A stretch of DNA of 64,000 nt from Planctomycetota bacterium (GTDB lineage: Bacteria > Planctomycetota > Planctomycetia > Gemmatales > Gemmataceae): contig VGXS01000001.1 of assembly GCA_016873225.1 (NCBI GenBank), positions 1-64,000 on the forward strand. Direction: 5' to 3'. The notes beneath the pieces are model-generated. The model had not been told where the DNA came from, searched no databases, and saw nothing but the letters and a program-made list of their open reading frames with translations. The position numbers and the translations under genes were made by a program. Below, in pieces: positions 57,359 to 64,000 of this stretch. The stretch's first letter is position 1. Each line of letters begins with the position of its first letter.

Positions 57359-58760
57359 TTTCAGGCGAACGCTCCGCTCACGCCGGCAGATGCTCGCGCG
57401 GTGCGCCAACGGTTTCGGCGCGGTGGCCCTGGCGGGCTTGCTGGCGGAAGAACAGGCCCGCGGCGCCCCGGCATCGACCGGGCTGCAATATCCCGCCAAG
57501 GCCCGCTCGGTGATCTTCCTTTACATGGACGGGGGGCCCAGCCAGGTCGACACCTTCGATCCCAAGCCCCAATTGGACAAGTTCAACGGCCGCGATCCCC
57601 GGGAGTTGTTCAAGGTCGAGCCGACCCAGTTCAACAACATCGGCAGGGTCCTCGCGTCGCCATGGCGGTTCGGGAGGCACGGGGATTCCGGCCTGCCGGT
57701 CAGCAGCCTGTTCCCGTTCGTGGCCAGGCAGGCGGACAAGCTGTGCGTCATCCGCAGCATGGTGAGCAAGTTCCCCGAGCACACCTCGGCGAACTATTTC
57801 CTTCACACCGGATCCGGCTTGCAGGGAAGGCCGAGCTGGGGCGCGTGGGCCAGCTACGGGCTGGGAAGCTTCAACAAGGACCTCCCCGGGTTCATCGTGC
57901 TCAACGGCGGGCTGGTTCCCCCCGGCGGACTCGACAACTTCAACAGCGGATTCCTGCCTTCCGCCTACCAGGGCTCGATCTTCAAGTCGGGGGGGCAGGC
58001 CGTCCCCAACCTCAATCCGGCCGAGAGGATTCCCGGCCAGCAACGGGCCATTCTCGAGCTAGCCGGCAAGTTCGACAGGAAGTCGCTGGAACGCGACGGC
58101 TCCGCCGACGCCCTGGAGGCCGCCATCGCCAACCAGGAGACGGCGTTCCGCATGCAGGCCTCGGTTCCCGAGCTTTTGGCGATCGAAGGTGAATCGCAGG
58201 CCACCAAGACGCTCTACGGCCTCGATGCCGCCTATGAGCCGACCCGGATTTTCGGCAGGCAATGCCTGGTGGCGCGAAGGCTCGTGGAACGGGGCGCCAG
58301 GTTTCTGGAACTCACATGCCCGTCGGTGGGAACCGACCGCTGGGACCAGCACTCGGGGCTGAAGTCGGGGCATGAGAGGAACTGCCAGGCGGTGGACCAG
58401 CCGATCGCCGGACTCCTGGCCGACCTCGCGTCCCGCGGCCTCCTCGAATCCACCCTCGTGGTCTTCGCCGGCGAATTCGGAAGAACCCCGTTCGCCCAAG
58501 GCGGCGACGGGCGGGACCACAATCCCCAGGGTTTTTCCATCTGGCTGGCCGGCGGGGGAGTCAAGGGCGGCATCACCCACGGGGCGACCGACGAATGGGG
58601 CTACAGGGCCGTGGAAAACCGGGTGGAAATCCACGACCTCCACGCCACCATGCTGCGCTTGCTCGGAGTGGACCACACCCGACTCACCTTCCGATACGGA
58701 GGAAGGGACATGCGGCTCACCGATGTGCACGGGGAAGTGGTGGAAGCCATCCTCGCCTGA
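57348..58760 (+). CDS. DUF1501 protein, Tat-exported (second locus)
   Basis: 470 residues. Twin-arginine signal RSRRQMLARCANGFGAVALA. DUF1501 blocks: SVIFLYMDGGPSQVDTFDPKP, NFNSGFLPSAYQGSIFKSGG, TDRWDQHSGLKSGHERNCQA, VVFAGEFGRTPFAQGGDGRD and HATMLRLLGVDHTRLTF. These match the sulfatase/alkaline-phosphatase-like fold with unknown substrate. It overlaps the last 11 bases of the DUF1549 gene, an operon with translational coupling. Its paralogue at 13283-14620 has the same role in a three-gene operon; here no PPC protein follows on the same strand. Confidence 0.92.
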   Translation: MSADFRRTLRSRRQMLARCANGFGAVALAGLLAEEQARGAPASTGLQYPAKARSVIFLYMDGGPSQVDTFDPKPQLDKFNGRDPRELFKVEPTQFNNIGRVLASPWRFGRHGDSGLPVSSLFPFVARQADKLCVIRSMVSKFPEHTSANYFLHTGSGLQGRPSWGAWASYGLGSFNKDLPGFIVLNGGLVPPGGLDNFNSGFLPSAYQGSIFKSGGQAVPNLNPAERIPGQQRAILELAGKFDRKSLERDGSADALEAAIANQETAFRMQASVPELLAIEGESQATKTLYGLDAAYEPTRIFGRQCLVARRLVERGARFLELTCPSVGTDRWDQHSGLKSGHERNCQAVDQPIAGLLADLASRGLLESTLVVFAGEFGRTPFAQGGDGRDHNPQGFSIWLAGGGVKGGITHGATDEWGYRAVENRVEIHDLHATMLRLLGVDHTRLTFRYGGRDMRLTDVHGEVVEAILA

Positions 58761-58777
58761 GGCTTCTTCGGTGGATT

Positions 58778-61090
58778 TCAGCCGGCCAGGGCGATCATCG
58801 ACATCCCCCAGCCCGTAAGGGTGGAGGCGGGGCCGGATCCTTGGGCTCGATTGTCCCTGATCTCAAGGGTCCAGGTTCCGGCGGCAACCTGGCTCAGGCT
58901 GTTGAAGCGCGAAAGCGTGCTTGCCGGCCGGAAGGTTCCCGAAAGCAGTCGTGATTGCGGGGCGCCACCCTGCTGGCCGGGTTGGGAGACCGAGGGAATC
59001 GCCGTATTGGACTGGTCATCGAAGCCAACGGCCAAGGCCGGGCTGACGGTTGTCAATCCATTGAACAGGGCCACGGAAACTCCCTGGGCATTCTTGAGGA
59101 CGATGCTCACATCCCCGGCCTGCGCGACATTCAGGCCGAGCGTGACATTGATGTCGTTGATGGCCAACGGACGGGTCACCTGGATGGTCGACGAGATCGT
59201 TCCCCCCGCGGCAAGGGAAACCGCGGTATTGTTTCTCAAGCTGATGGCGGGCAGCGTTCGGGCCGTGATATCGATGGACCAGGAAAGCAGGCCACCCGAG
59301 TCCATTGGGGAGTTGTCGGAAACCACAAGCCTCCAATTACCCCGGGCGTTCATGCCCCTGAATGCGGCGAGCAGGCTTTCCGGGCGGAAAACACCCGTGA
59401 ACGGCGCGGCGCCGGCGGCGATGGCGATGCCGGCGGAGTCGCTGAAGCGGGTATTGGTGAGGTTGTCGGAGGATCCGCCCCGGCGATTGAACAGCGTGAC
59501 TTCCCTGTTCGACGGCGAAACCAGCTTGATGATCAGGTCGCTCACGAAGGTATGGTTGATCGATACCCTGGCCTCGACATTGGCCACGATCGCGGGGTTG
59601 GGATAGTTGATCGTGAAGATTTTGCTGCCTCCATCGGGAATCGTGCCGGCGTTGGCCGGTTGTCCCGTCGCGGTCCAGGCCACCGTGGACACGGGCGCCG
59701 TGACGGTTCCCGGGGAACTCGGGCTCGGCGTGATCCCGGAAACGGGAGGAGTGGCGTTCAGAAGGGCCTGCAGGTTGAGGTAACGGCCGGCACCGCCCAC
59801 CACGGCCTGCAATTGGGGGCTGACGGTTGCCGTGGCGTAAAGCATGTCGATCGCCTGCTTGTAGGTCAGGGACGGATACTTGTCCAGAAGCAGAGACAGT
59901 GCGCCCGTCACTTGCGGGGCGGCCATGGAGGTGCCGCTGAGGTACTGGTACCCGCCGCCAGGCTTGCAACTCAGGATGTCGACGCCCGGGGCCCCGATGT
60001 CCACCGTCTGCACGCCGCGATTGGAGGAATTGGCGATGGCCCCGTTGTGGTCGATGGCGGCCACCGAGACGACATTGTCGATGTTGAAGTTCGCCGGGTA
60101 GGTCGGAGTGATGTCGTTGTTGTTCGATTCATTTCCCGCCGCGGCGACAAAAATGTGGCCGGCAATCCTGGCCCTGTCGATCGCGTTTCTCAACAACTGG
60201 GTCGCCGGACCGCCGCCCCAACTATTGTTGGATATCTTGGCACCCATCTGGACCGCGTAATCAATGGCCCTGATCGCGCCCGAGTCGCTTCCGCCGTTGG
60301 GACCCAGGAATTTCAAGGCCATGATCTTGGCGCGCCAGTTGACCCCGGCAACGCCCAATCCGTTGTTCGCGACGGCCCCGATCGTTCCGGCGCAGTGCGT
60401 GCCATGACCGTCGTCATCCATCGGGTCGGCGTCATTATTCAGGAAGTCATATCCATTAACATCGTCAACATATCCGTTTCGATCATCATCAATCCCGTTG
60501 TTGGGGATCTCCCCGTTGTTGACCCACATGTTGTTCTTGAGGTCGGGATGGTTGTAATCCACTCCCGAATCGATCACCGCCACGATGGTGTTGCCGTTGC
60601 CCGTGAACCCCTCCCAGGCCTCGGGCGCGTTGATGTCGGCTCCCGGCCTGCCGCCCGTTTGCCCCGTGTTGTTGAGGCCATGGAGCGAGGAAAACGCCGG
60701 ATCATTGGGAATGACCGCGGACGCGCGGATGATCCCGTCGGGATAGGCTGAAACAATGATGTTGCTGGCTTGCAGCGACCTGAGCACCGAAGGAACGGAA
60801 ACACCCGTGACCTTGGCTTCGTACAGTCCGGGAATCAGGTTGTAGCCGCGGCCGATTTGCAGGCCCTGCGCATAGGCGTTGGGAGCGGTCGAGGGCTTGA
60901 AGGATGGGGCGAAATTCACGAGGACCGACTTGGTGCTGAAATCCTGCGGGCGGGCTTGCACCCTGGCCAGGTCGTAGACCACCGCGGGAACAGCGCGATC
61001 CTCGAGCGCTTCCAAGTTCAGGCGCCTCGTACCCGAGGACGGCTTGCGAGTCGAATGGAACCAGGCCCGCATGAGATCTTCAACCGCCAT
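58778..61090 (-). CDS. Subtilisin-like serine protease with proprotein-convertase P domains
   Basis: About 770 residues. N-terminal LNLEALEDRAVPAVVYDL motif of planctomycete surface proteins, an inhibitor-like propeptide, then an S8 catalytic domain: VAVIDSGVDYNHPDL (Asp), DDDGHGTHCAGTIGA (His), NNSWGGG (Asn oxyanion) and YLSGTSMAAPQVTGALS (Ser). Two P/HomoB beta domains follow, around residues 500-620 (NPAIVANVEARVSINHTFVS) and 645-765 (GTWTLEIRDNRAQGSGPAST). It should be secreted and self-processing. Gene order is convergent with the DUF1501 gene (stops 17 bases apart). ATG 61090 has GAGGT seven bases upstream. Confidence 0.93.
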   Translation of the reverse strand: MAVEDLMRAWFHSTRKPSSGTRRLNLEALEDRAVPAVVYDLARVQARPQDFSTKSVLVNFAPSFKPSTAPNAYAQGLQIGRGYNLIPGLYEAKVTGVSVPSVLRSLQASNIIVSAYPDGIIRASAVIPNDPAFSSLHGLNNTGQTGGRPGADINAPEAWEGFTGNGNTIVAVIDSGVDYNHPDLKNNMWVNNGEIPNNGIDDDRNGYVDDVNGYDFLNNDADPMDDDGHGTHCAGTIGAVANNGLGVAGVNWRAKIMALKFLGPNGGSDSGAIRAIDYAVQMGAKISNNSWGGGPATQLLRNAIDRARIAGHIFVAAAGNESNNNDITPTYPANFNIDNVVSVAAIDHNGAIANSSNRGVQTVDIGAPGVDILSCKPGGGYQYLSGTSMAAPQVTGALSLLLDKYPSLTYKQAIDMLYATATVSPQLQAVVGGAGRYLNLQALLNATPPVSGITPSPSSPGTVTAPVSTVAWTATGQPANAGTIPDGGSKIFTINYPNPAIVANVEARVSINHTFVSDLIIKLVSPSNREVTLFNRRGGSSDNLTNTRFSDSAGIAIAAGAAPFTGVFRPESLLAAFRGMNARGNWRLVVSDNSPMDSGGLLSWSIDITARTLPAISLRNNTAVSLAAGGTISSTIQVTRPLAINDINVTLGLNVAQAGDVSIVLKNAQGVSVALFNGLTTVSPALAVGFDDQSNTAIPSVSQPGQQGGAPQSRLLSGTFRPASTLSRFNSLSQVAAGTWTLEIRDNRAQGSGPASTLTGWGMSMIALAG

Positions 61091-61403
61091 TGGAACCACC
61101 TCGCTGCAATCAAAAGATATAAAAAAATATAATCAGGCCGCTCGTGCGCAGAGACCGCATCCACAACGGCATCAAATCATTCACCCTTATCCTTGCCCGC
61201 TAAATCCATCAGTGTCAAGAATACAGGAATATTTTGGCAGGCTTGCCAAAGTTCACAATCATTTCCGATGGAACAGGCCCATGAACGGTTGACAGAACCT
61301 TGCGGCTGCAATTTCAGTTGTGACGCTTGAGTCTTCGGAATCGATTGGTTAGTTTCGAAATGTTCCTCAGATTCATTCATGCCCTCCCCCACCGGAGTTC
61401 TTC
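61091..61403. other. Divergent promoter region between protease and oxidoreductase genes
   Basis: About 310 bases, AT-rich, notably AAGATATAAAAAAATATAATC at 61112-61132, which lies 22-42 bases upstream of the protease start and could be its -10/UP region. TTGACA at 61289-61294 is a candidate -35 for the oxidoreductase, but no matching -10 follows at 17 bases. No gene or terminator is seen. Confidence 0.45.
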
Positions 61404-62717
61404 ATGTCCAGGCCACTGAATCGCCGCTCCTTCGTCCTTGCCAGCGCCTCGACGGCGGCGACCCTGTCGATTCCTCGCCTGAGCTTTGCCGGGGCGAACT
61501 CCCAGGTGCGTGTGGGAGTGATCGGCGTGTCCGGCCGCGGAGCCAGCAACCTGGCCGGCATCACATCGGCGGGCGCCAAGGTCGTGGCCCTTTGCGATGT
61601 CGACGAAACACGGGCCGGACAGGCCAGGAAGCAGTTCCCCGACGCCAAGTTCACCCAGGATTTCCGCACCATCCTCGACCGCAAGGACATAGACGCTGTT
61701 GTGGTTTCCACACCCGATCACACCCACTTCCCCGCCGCCGCCTTGGCCATGGATGCGGGGCTGCATGTTTATTGCGAGAAACCATTGGCGCACACCGTGG
61801 CCGAGGCCCGCATCCTCAACAACCTCGCCCAGTCCAAGAAGCGGGTTACCCAGATGGGGACGCAGGTCCATGCGGAAAACAACTACAGGCGTGTTGTGGA
61901 ACTGATCCGCGCCGGGGCCATCGGCTCCGTCAAGGAGGCGCATGTCTGGTGCGCCAAGTCCTGGGGCGGAGAAGGCAAGCGACCTTCCGACACCCCCGAG
62001 GTTCCCAAGGGACTCGATTACGATCTCTGGATCGGCCCCGCCCCGATGAGGCCTTACCACAAGGCCCACCTGCCCTTCGAATGGCGCCGCTGGTGGGATT
62101 TTGGCACGGGCACCCTGGGTGACATGGGATGCCACTACCTCGACCTGGCCTTCTGGGCCCTCAACCTCGACCACCCCATCCATGTCTCCGCCAGCGGCAG
62201 CCCGGTCCAGGAGGAGATGGCCGCCAAGGAACTCACCGCCACCTGGAAGTTCGACAAGCGAGGGGACAGGGCCCCGGTGACCGTGTCTTGGCACGACGGC
62301 GGCCGGAAGCCCAAGGTTGAAGGAATGCTTCCCTGGAACGACGGCGTGCTGTTCGTCGGGGAAAAGGGAATGATCCAGTCGAATTATGGACAGCATTCCT
62401 TCATCGGCATCAAGGCTGAAGATGCCAAGAAGGGTCTCAAGATCGAGCCGATCGCGGCGTCTCCGGGCCACTATGTCGAGTTCGTCAAGGGAATTCAGGG
62501 CGAAGGCAAGCCGATGTGCTCCTTCGACTATTCGGGCCTTCTTTCGGAAATGGTGATCCTTGGAACCGTGGCCTACCGCGCGGGCACGGCATTCAACTGG
62601 GATGGCAAGGCCTTCAAGGCCGACCAACCCAAGGCGACGGCCCTACTCACAAAGAAATATCGCGAACCATGGGTCTCATCCCTCTCCAAGTTCATGAACA
62701 TGACCCAACTGGCCTGA
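61404..62717 (+). CDS. Gfo/Idh/MocA family oxidoreductase, Tat-exported
   Basis: 437 residues. The N-terminus RPLNRRSFVLASASTAA is a twin-arginine signal, followed by the Rossmann fold VGVIGVSGRGASNLAGI with an NAD(P)-binding GxGxxG variant, DVDETRAGQ, PDHTHFPAAALAMDAGLHVY and the catalytic EKPLAHTVAEA lysine. The C-terminal half is the typical alpha/beta substrate domain (WWDFGTGTLGDMGCHYLDLA). Exported forms of this family are abundant in planctomycetes and act on sugars or myo-inositol-like substrates, presumably with tightly bound cofactor. GGAG lies seven bases before the ATG. Followed by a terminator. Confidence 0.92.
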   Translation: MSRPLNRRSFVLASASTAATLSIPRLSFAGANSQVRVGVIGVSGRGASNLAGITSAGAKVVALCDVDETRAGQARKQFPDAKFTQDFRTILDRKDIDAVVVSTPDHTHFPAAALAMDAGLHVYCEKPLAHTVAEARILNNLAQSKKRVTQMGTQVHAENNYRRVVELIRAGAIGSVKEAHVWCAKSWGGEGKRPSDTPEVPKGLDYDLWIGPAPMRPYHKAHLPFEWRRWWDFGTGTLGDMGCHYLDLAFWALNLDHPIHVSASGSPVQEEMAAKELTATWKFDKRGDRAPVTVSWHDGGRKPKVEGMLPWNDGVLFVGEKGMIQSNYGQHSFIGIKAEDAKKGLKIEPIAASPGHYVEFVKGIQGEGKPMCSFDYSGLLSEMVILGTVAYRAGTAFNWDGKAFKADQPKATALLTKKYREPWVSSLSKFMNMTQLA

Positions 62718-62744
62718 TAAAGGAACTTTTTCAACCCTGAAGCC

Positions 62745-62781
62745 GATGAGGCGGGCCGCTTAGCCCGCCTCATCGCTTTTT
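62745..62781. terminator. Bidirectional Rho-independent terminator between convergent genes
   Basis: Perfect 12-bp stem GATGAGGCGGGC / GCCCGCCTCATC with loop CGCTTA, followed on the plus strand by GCTTTTTG and preceded by TTTTTCAACC. It separates the oxidoreductase (stop 62717) from the minus-strand PQQ-like gene (stop 62803). Confidence 0.9.
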
Positions 62782-62802
62782 GAGAAAAATTCCGGCCGGA
62801 AT

Positions 62803-64000
62803 TCACCTGGCGGCGGATGCCTGATTCCATTTCCACGAAGCCAGGGCCTTAAGTTCCCGAATAAACAGTTCATTGCCGGAAACGGCAAGGTGGCCCCAGG
62901 TTTCCTGATCGCTCACCTTGCGTTCGTCGAGGATCTCCAGTTTTTGCGGGTTGGCCTTCAACAGGTACAGGATGCCCCGGTTGTCCAGCGCGAGGATGCG
63001 GTCGCCGCGGGCCACCATCGACCAGTATTCGCCATAGCTTGAGGGAGATGTCCAGGTGACATTTCCCGTCGCCAAATTCACGCAGCAAACACGCCTGTTC
63101 CGCAGGTGCATGTAGGCATGCCCGTCATGAATGATCGGGCTCGACATGTTGGCTTCCGCGTTGCCTACCTTCCAGGCCTCCACGGAATCGATGTCACCGG
63201 CACCCTTGGAGACAATGTCGAAGCGATGGGCCTTCCCACCATAGGCGCTGGTGAAGATGCCACCCTGGTGAACGGCCGGGGTGAGAATGTTCATGCCCCT
63301 GAAGGCCGGTATCTCCCTTTTCCAAAGTACCTTGCCAGTCTCAGGGTCGATTCCAGCGAGGTGAGTGCGGGACTGAACGAGCAATTGATCGCGGCTGGCC
63401 AGCGTGGCGCGCACCGGAGACGCGAAGGCGCTGCCGTACATCCCTCCGCCATCCTCCAAGGATCGCCAGATGGTTTTGCCATCGTTCTTGTCAAGCTTGA
63501 CGAAGGCTCCTCCGGCCTGGACATAAACGCCTTTTGAATCGACCATGGGGGAGCAAACGAAACCGAAAGCCGGCAAGGGACTCTTGAACCGCTCAACGAA
63601 ATCAACCCGCCAGTGTTCCCGGCCCGTCTTGGCATCAAGTTTGACCAGCACATCCCGCATTCCGGCGACATAAATGGCGTCAGCATCAAGCGTGGGCGTG
63701 CTTCTGATCCAGTCGCCGTTTCGTTTGGCGAAAAACGGCACGCTCATGGCGCCCGGCCATGTGGCCTGCCAAACCAGCTTGCCCGTGGCCCGGTCGAATG
63801 CCTTCGCGACTTCGTTGCGCGCGCCGGCCGTTTCGGCGGAATAAACCTTGGACTCATCCACGACCGGCCCGGGATAACCGGCGGACATTTCGACTCGCCA
63901 TGAAAGGCTCAGGTGGGTTTCCTTGAGACTGTCGGGCCAAGCGTTGGCGGGATCGGGAATCCTGCCATCACGGCTTGGGCCACGCCATTGGTTCCATACC
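62803..64000 (-). CDS. PQQ-like beta-propeller protein (5' end outside the window)
   Basis: The frame continues to the window edge, giving at least 399 codons. The readable N-terminal part contains WNQWRGPSRDGRIPD, the family's usual first blade after the signal peptide, so only the signal peptide and a few residues are missing. Blades follow with VAKAFDRATGKLVWQATWPG, VLVKLDAKTGREHWRVDFVE, LAGIDPETGKVLWKREIPAF, VCCVNLATGNVTWTSPSSYG and ILYLLKANPQKLEILDERKV. No quinone-dehydrogenase catalytic motif is apparent. An internal ATG at 63888 is not the true start. Related to the gene at 7979-9367. Confidence 0.85.
   Translation of the reverse strand, partial: VWNQWRGPSRDGRIPDPANAWPDSLKETHLSLSWRVEMSAGYPGPVVDESKVYSAETAGARNEVAKAFDRATGKLVWQATWPGAMSVPFFAKRNGDWIRSTPTLDADAIYVAGMRDVLVKLDAKTGREHWRVDFVERFKSPLPAFGFVCSPMVDSKGVYVQAGGAFVKLDKNDGKTIWRSLEDGGGMYGSAFASPVRATLASRDQLLVQSRTHLAGIDPETGKVLWKREIPAFRGMNILTPAVHQGGIFTSAYGGKAHRFDIVSKGAGDIDSVEAWKVGNAEANMSSPIIHDGHAYMHLRNRRVCCVNLATGNVTWTSPSSYGEYWSMVARGDRILALDNRGILYLLKANPQKLEILDERKVSDQETWGHLAVSGNELFIRELKALASWKWNQASAAR

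Noticed and set aside
58955-60751. Plus-strand frame of 598 codons opposite the subtilisin-like protease
   Set aside because: The protease catalytic triad lies on the minus strand; this frame has no recognisable motif.
61289-61318. Sigma-70 promoter for the Gfo/Idh/MocA gene
   Set aside because: TTGACA is present, but no acceptable -10 lies 16-18 bases downstream.

Overview
The window is GC-rich bacterial chromosomal DNA that almost certainly comes from a member of the Planctomycetota, probably a relative of the Gemmatales/Isosphaerales. The assignment rests on gene families concentrated in that phylum: two loci of secreted DUF1549/DUF1553 cytochrome-like proteins paired with Tat-exported DUF1501 proteins, a DUF1559 pilin-like protein, DUF1080 domains, FG-GAP and PQQ-type secreted propellers, and two surface proteins with an N-terminal LExLExR-type motif. 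There is no phage, plasmid, transposase or CRISPR signature; the region looks like core chromosome with many secreted proteins.

Layout. 0.1-6 kb: quinone oxidoreductase, DUF429 protein, free-standing 2-oxoacid dehydrogenase E2 catalytic domain, esterase and a PolX-PHP repair polymerase. 5.9-6.5 kb: a 142-bp tandem repeat array filling the gap between two convergent genes. 6.5-11.1 kb: secreted EF-hand protein, PQQ-like propeller, acyl-CoA ligase-like enzyme. 11.1-18.7 kb, minus strand: a frameshifted alginate-export-type porin, then an operon of DUF1549/DUF1553, DUF1501 and a large secreted protein. 18.9-21.9 kb: histidine kinase/NtrC-type regulator pair. 22.5-28 kb: PseG-like protein, frameshifted DUF1559 protein, then an FG-GAP protein and a sialidase in one unit. 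28.0-28.8 kb: gene-free stretch with hairpin repeats and tRNA-Lys(CUU).

28.8-35 kb, minus strand: duplicated-domain ABC-2 permease behind pgi, then an MnmC-oxidase-like FAD protein translationally coupled to an MnmM-like methyltransferase (probable tRNA wobble-uridine modification) and a small secreted hypothetical. 35-42.6 kb: NHL propeller, purU, DUF1080, TlpA-like thioredoxin, glycosyltransferase and hydrolase. 42.7-51.6 kb, minus strand: ABC exporter (ATPase plus permease) running into thrC, then recD2 and leuS. 51.9-64 kb: dockerin-bearing vanadium haloperoxidase, second DUF1549/DUF1501 operon, subtilisin-like protease, Gfo/Idh/MocA oxidoreductase and a PQQ-like propeller cut by the window end.

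Two genes (porin, DUF1559) are each interrupted by a single frame change, one at a 10-bp inverted repeat and one in a C run. Either may be a sequencing error or a real lesion. The observations most worth following are the MnmC-like/MnmM pair, the 142-bp array, the variant GSFTNA loop of the NtrC-type regulator, and the hairpin repeats beside the tRNA gene. I found no self-evident new defence or mobile system.
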